DNA from: Arthrobacter sp. CAU 1506
GTDB taxonomy: Bacteria > Actinomycetota > Actinomycetes > Actinomycetales > Micrococcaceae
NCBI RefSeq assembly: GCF_005047635.1
Contig: NZ_SUKC01000008.1
Location: forward strand, 124,001 to 188,000
DNA length: 64,000 bases
Direction: 5' to 3'
Part shown: piece by piece, positions 61,189 to 64,000 of the stretch
Position numbering within the stretch: the stretch's first letter is position 1
Layout: the number at the start of each line of letters is the position of its first letter
The notes under the pieces: generated by a model
What the model was told of the DNA's origin: nothing
The model's input: the letters and a program-made list of their open reading frames with translations, nothing else
The model's database searches: none
Position numbers and translations under genes: made by a program

Positions 61189-62962
61189 GCAGGCCCTGTC
61201 ACAGCCGGCCTTGTCTGACCGGGCCCCGCTGCCGACCCAATCCCAAGCCGGGCCGGGCGCCCAGTCCGTCCCCGCCGTCGAACTTCCGGACGGCGTGGTG
61301 GCGGAGAACGTGGGCCTGACCGTGCTGACGCTGCTGCACAACTACGGGATTGACGCGGTGTTCGGCATCCCCGGCACGCACAACCTGGAGTTTTACCGGC
61401 ATCTGTCGCCGCTGGGCATCCGGGCGGTGACCAGCCGGCATGAACAAGGTGCCGGGTACGGCGCCGACGGCTGGTCGCAGCAGACCGGGCTGCCCGGCGT
61501 CGTCATCACCACGTCCGGGCCGGGCCTGCTCAACGCGCTCTCCGCAGCCGGCACCGCGTACTGCGAGTCGCGGCCGCTGATCATCCTGTCCCCGGGCGTG
61601 CCCGAGGGCGAGGAGTTCGCGGACGTCGGCGCGCTGCACGAAACCAAGGACGCCACCGGGGCCGCCGGCGCGATCGTGGAGTGGTCGCGCCGCGTCCATA
61701 CCGGGACCGAGGCCGCGCAGGCCATCCACGACGCGTTCGAGCTGTTCCGCTACGGGCGCCCGCGGCCGGTGCACATCGAGGTTCCGCTCAACGTGCTCGA
61801 AGGCCCCAGCGACTGCCCGGCGGAGCTGCTGGAGCCGGCCGCCCCGCACGAGCCGGCGGGCGCCTCCGCGCAGGCCATTCGGCACGCCGCGCAGCTGCTG
61901 GCCGAGTCGCGCCGGCCGGTGATTCTGGCCGGCGGCGGTTCGCTGCGGGCTGGCGTGGAGTTGCTGCAGTTGGCCGAAGTACTGGACGCCCCCGTGGTGA
62001 CTACGCTCAACGGCAAGGGCGCGGTGCCCGAATCGCATCCGCTCTCGCTCGGCTCGGACATCCGGCTGCCCGCCGCGCAGCAGCTGTGCGAGGAAGCGGA
62101 TGTCTTGCTGGTCATCGGTTCCAAGGTGGGCGAGGCCGAACTCTGGTTCAACCAGCTGCACCCGAGCGGCACGGTGATCCGGGTGGACATCCTGCCGGGC
62201 CAGATGGCCAAGAACATTGTGGCCGACGTTCCGCTCGTCGGCGACAGCGCCGCCGTCGTGCCCCAACTACTCGCCGCCCTCGAGGAACACAATCCCCCGG
62301 TGGTCGACCAAGCGAGCGCCAGCGAGCGCGTGGAGACCGGGCGCGTGGAGAACCGAGCGCGTGGAGACCGGGGCGCCGACCGCGTGGCCCGGCTGCGTCC
62401 GGTGCTGCGCGATGCAGCCCGCGAACTGGCCCCGCCGCTGGCTGCGCTCGCCGAACAAGTGGCCTCCGTGCTGCCGGCCAACGCGGTGCTCGGCGGCGAT
62501 TCCTCGCAGGTGACGTACTTCGGCACCGCCAGCTTTGTGCCGCAGGAGCGGGCGCACTCGTTCCTGTACACGCCCGCCTACGCCACGCTGGGTTACGGCC
62601 TGCCGGCGTCGATCGGCGCCAAGGTGGCCGCGCCGGACCGGCCGGTGGTCTGCGTGCTCGGCGACGGCGCGCTGATGTTCGCCGTTCAGGAGCTGGCCAC
62701 CGCGGTGGAGCAGCGGCTGGACCTGGTGGTGGTCTGCGCGGACAACGGCGGCTACGGCGAGATCCGGCAGAACGAACTGGACCGCGGGATCGCTCCGGTG
62801 GGCGTGGACCTGGTCCAGCCCGACTGGGCTGCCCTGGCCACCGTCTTCGGCGGCCACGGCGAACGGATCACCGCCGCCGAGGACTTCGCCCCGGCGCTCG
62901 CCGCAGCCATCGATGCCGGAGGACTCCGCCTACTCCACGTCCCCACCGCCTTGTTCGAGTAA
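61181..62962 (+). CDS. Thiamine-diphosphate enzyme (acetolactate synthase-like), with repeat-derived linker
   Basis: 593 aa with the three-domain layout: N-terminal PYR domain with the catalytic Glu in RHEQGAGYGADG (about residues 86-97), central domain, and C-terminal PP domain with GDGALMFAVQE and the ADNGGYG metal site (DN instead of the usual NN/NG). The linker at about 370-400 (VVDQASASERVETGR, then VENRARGDRG) is encoded by a 41-base repeat also found at 63031 plus a tandem triplet of GCGCGTGGAGA units, so it was inserted in frame. First 30 residues are also low-complexity. ATG 61181 overlaps the amidohydrolase end. Probably a decarboxylase or benzoylformate/oxalyl-type lyase; not the ilvB enzyme, since no small subunit follows. 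Confidence 0.85.
   Translation: MSEQALSQPALSDRAPLPTQSQAGPGAQSVPAVELPDGVVAENVGLTVLTLLHNYGIDAVFGIPGTHNLEFYRHLSPLGIRAVTSRHEQGAGYGADGWSQQTGLPGVVITTSGPGLLNALSAAGTAYCESRPLIILSPGVPEGEEFADVGALHETKDATGAAGAIVEWSRRVHTGTEAAQAIHDAFELFRYGRPRPVHIEVPLNVLEGPSDCPAELLEPAAPHEPAGASAQAIRHAAQLLAESRRPVILAGGGSLRAGVELLQLAEVLDAPVVTTLNGKGAVPESHPLSLGSDIRLPAAQQLCEEADVLLVIGSKVGEAELWFNQLHPSGTVIRVDILPGQMAKNIVADVPLVGDSAAVVPQLLAALEEHNPPVVDQASASERVETGRVENRARGDRGADRVARLRPVLRDAARELAPPLAALAEQVASVLPANAVLGGDSSQVTYFGTASFVPQERAHSFLYTPAYATLGYGLPASIGAKVAAPDRPVVCVLGDGALMFAVQELATAVEQRLDLVVVCADNGGYGEIRQNELDRGIAPVGVDLVQPDWAALATVFGGHGERITAAEDFAPALAAAIDAGGLRLLHVPTALFE
62297..62371 (+). repeat. Dispersed repeat copy A and tandem triplet inside the ThDP gene
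   Basis: 62297-62337 matches 63031-63071 at 40 of 41 bases. The GCGCGTGGAGA(A)CCG core is then repeated twice more to 62371, with units of about 15-16 bases. The reading frame is kept throughout. Confidence 0.85.
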
Positions 62963-62986
62963 CCCGGCGATTCGGTGGTCGCCGGG
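62963..62986. terminator. Hairpin directly after the ThDP gene
   Basis: Arms CCCGGCGA / TCGCCGGG with an 8-base loop begin right after the TAA. A second imperfect palindrome (CTTTGACCACCGG with CCGGTGGTCGACC) lies at about 63012-63043. Together they probably attenuate the M20 gene. Confidence 0.55.
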
Positions 62987-63030
62987 TCTCTACTCGGCGC
63001 TGGCGCGCCTCCTTTGACCACCGGCGCCAC

Positions 63031-63071
63031 CCGGTGGTCGACCAAGCGAGCGCCAGCGAACGCGTGGAGAC
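63031..63071 (+). repeat. Dispersed repeat copy B, intergenic
   Basis: 41 bases starting CCGGTGGTCGACCAAGCG, one mismatch from the copy inside the ThDP gene. Its left part forms an imperfect palindrome with the preceding 35 bases, like a REP-type element. Confidence 0.8.
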
Positions 63072-63154
63072 GCGAGCGCACCGTCCGGCGCCACGCACCG
63101 CCGTCGTACTTTCCTCTGCACCTTATTAACAGCACCACCCGAAAGGACCAACCC

Positions 63155-64000
63155 GTGAGCACCACCCAGGAAACCGCCGCAGCAGTCCCCGCCGGCCTCG
63201 CGGGCGATGCCAAGGCCACCGCCCGCGAGTGGATCGACGCGAACATGGACCGGCTCTCCGAATGGCACCGGCACATCTGGGAGCTCGCCGAGCCGGCTTG
63301 GCGCGAATACCGGTCGGCCGCCTGGTATGTGGAGCGGCTGCGCGCCGAGGGCTTCGAGGTGGAGGAGGGCAGCGGCGGAATGCCTACCGCGTTCAAGGCC
63401 GAGTGGGCGCAGGGGAGCGGCGGACCGGTGCTGCTGACCTATGCCGAGTACGACGCGGTGCCCGGCAACTGCCAGGCCGCCTCCACCGAGGAAACCCCGC
63501 GCGACGGCCTGAGCGCGTTCGCTCCCGGCCACACCGACCCGCACTCGGCGCTGGGCATCTCCACGCTGGCCGGACTGCTGGGCACCAAGCACGCGATGGA
63601 GGTCCACGGCATCGCCGGCACGCTGCGCTACACCGGCGAACCGGCGGAGAAGGTGCAGGGCTCCAAGGTGGTGCACGGGCTGCGCGGCTACTACGACGGC
63701 GTGGACGCGATCGTCAGCTTCCACCCGTTCTACATGCTGCCCCTGTGCAACACTGCCCGCTGGGACACCCAGTGCGGCTCCTACTACTCGAAGGTCTACT
63801 CGTTCATCTGCGACGAGCCGGAAACCTGGCAGCTCTCGGCCAACCCGAACTCGCCTATCCCGGCGTCGCACTCGGCCGCCCGCGCGCCGGGGGCGAACGT
63901 GGCGCTGATGCAGATGTACACCAGTTCGCGGGTGATGCAGGACGCCATGCTGCCCAGCTTCGGCGGCTGGAGCCTCTCGGACGCGATCCTCGGCTCGGGG
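63155..64000 (+). CDS. M20-family amidohydrolase (AbgB-like), 3' end outside window
   Basis: 282 codons visible, open at the window edge. GTG 63155 follows AAAGGA at eight bases. AEYDAVPGNC carries the catalytic Asp region, APGHTDPHSALG a metal-binding His, and YTGEPAEKVQGSKV the paired catalytic/metal glutamate site of M20D peptidases; SFHPFYMLPLCN fits aminobenzoyl-glutamate hydrolase B-like proteins (about 480 aa). It would hydrolyse an N-acyl amino acid or amide in the cytoplasm. Separated from the ThDP gene by hairpins and a repeat, but probably part of the same catabolic group. Confidence 0.88.
   Translation, partial: MSTTQETAAAVPAGLAGDAKATAREWIDANMDRLSEWHRHIWELAEPAWREYRSAAWYVERLRAEGFEVEEGSGGMPTAFKAEWAQGSGGPVLLTYAEYDAVPGNCQAASTEETPRDGLSAFAPGHTDPHSALGISTLAGLLGTKHAMEVHGIAGTLRYTGEPAEKVQGSKVVHGLRGYYDGVDAIVSFHPFYMLPLCNTARWDTQCGSYYSKVYSFICDEPETWQLSANPNSPIPASHSAARAPGANVALMQMYTSSRVMQDAMLPSFGGWSLSDAILGSG

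Noticed and set aside
62297-62371. CRISPR-like interpretation of the tandem units
   Set aside because: Units are contiguous without spacers and are translated in frame, so this is a tandem coding repeat.

Overview
The window is high-GC DNA with short or overlapping gene junctions, many GTG/TTG starts and a RamB-type regulator beside the glyoxylate-shunt genes. This suggests a soil actinobacterium, most likely Micrococcaceae (Arthrobacter-like). No rRNA, tRNA, CRISPR array, transposase or integrase was recognised. Family names come from motif reading only; no database search was run.

Catabolic left arm (1-25.7 kb). A thiolase (5' end cut off) and a PaaI-type thioesterase run into a convergent DapA-family lyase and an ornithine-cyclodeaminase-family reductase. 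Next come an aldehyde dehydrogenase, an MhpA-like FAD hydroxylase, an extradiol dioxygenase, two fumarylacetoacetase-family hydrolases, a cupin and acetoacetyl-CoA synthetase. Together they read as aromatic hydroxylation, meta-cleavage, C-C hydrolysis and recovery of acetoacetate as acetyl-CoA. Three related palindromes precede the three plus-strand units, and an IclR regulator at 17.3 kb is the natural candidate to bind them. Two NitT/TauT-type ABC importers follow. The second is co-transcribed with an IlvD/Edd dehydratase, a FAD oxidoreductase and both subunits of aconitase X, a second catabolic operon probably aimed at a hydroxy acid or hydroxyproline-like compound.

Middle (25.7-34.3 kb). 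A small accessory patch holds a DUF6308-like protein, a YCII-like protein and a zinc-ribbon/glycine-rich membrane/alpha-beta hydrolase protein. Malate synthase and isocitrate lyase follow, with divergent ramB: the glyoxylate shunt that uses the acetyl-CoA made by the left arm.

Defence island (34.3-56.9 kb). First come a PIN-domain protein, a GHKL (MORC/Hsp90-like) ATPase, a GIY-YIG nuclease, a sigma-like HTH protein, a DUF4365-like nuclease and a small membrane protein. Then there is a complete DNA phosphorothioation set, dndA divergent from dndBCDE, plus the dnd-associated methyltransferase. A convergent minus-strand operon follows: a protein combining parts resembling RNA-polymerase alpha-CTD, sigma region 4 and a HARE/delta winged helix; a PLD-nuclease/helicase; a 53-aa protein; an SMC-like ATPase; and dnd-associated protein 4. 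DndF, DndG and DndH were not recognised, so this operon is the likely phosphorothioate-dependent effector module and the best candidate for an under-described system.

Right arm (57-64 kb). A double-length Lrp/AsnC regulator stands divergent from an MHS-type transporter, a YtcJ-like amidohydrolase, a ThDP enzyme carrying an in-frame copy of a nearby intergenic repeat, and an M20 amidohydrolase cut by the window end.
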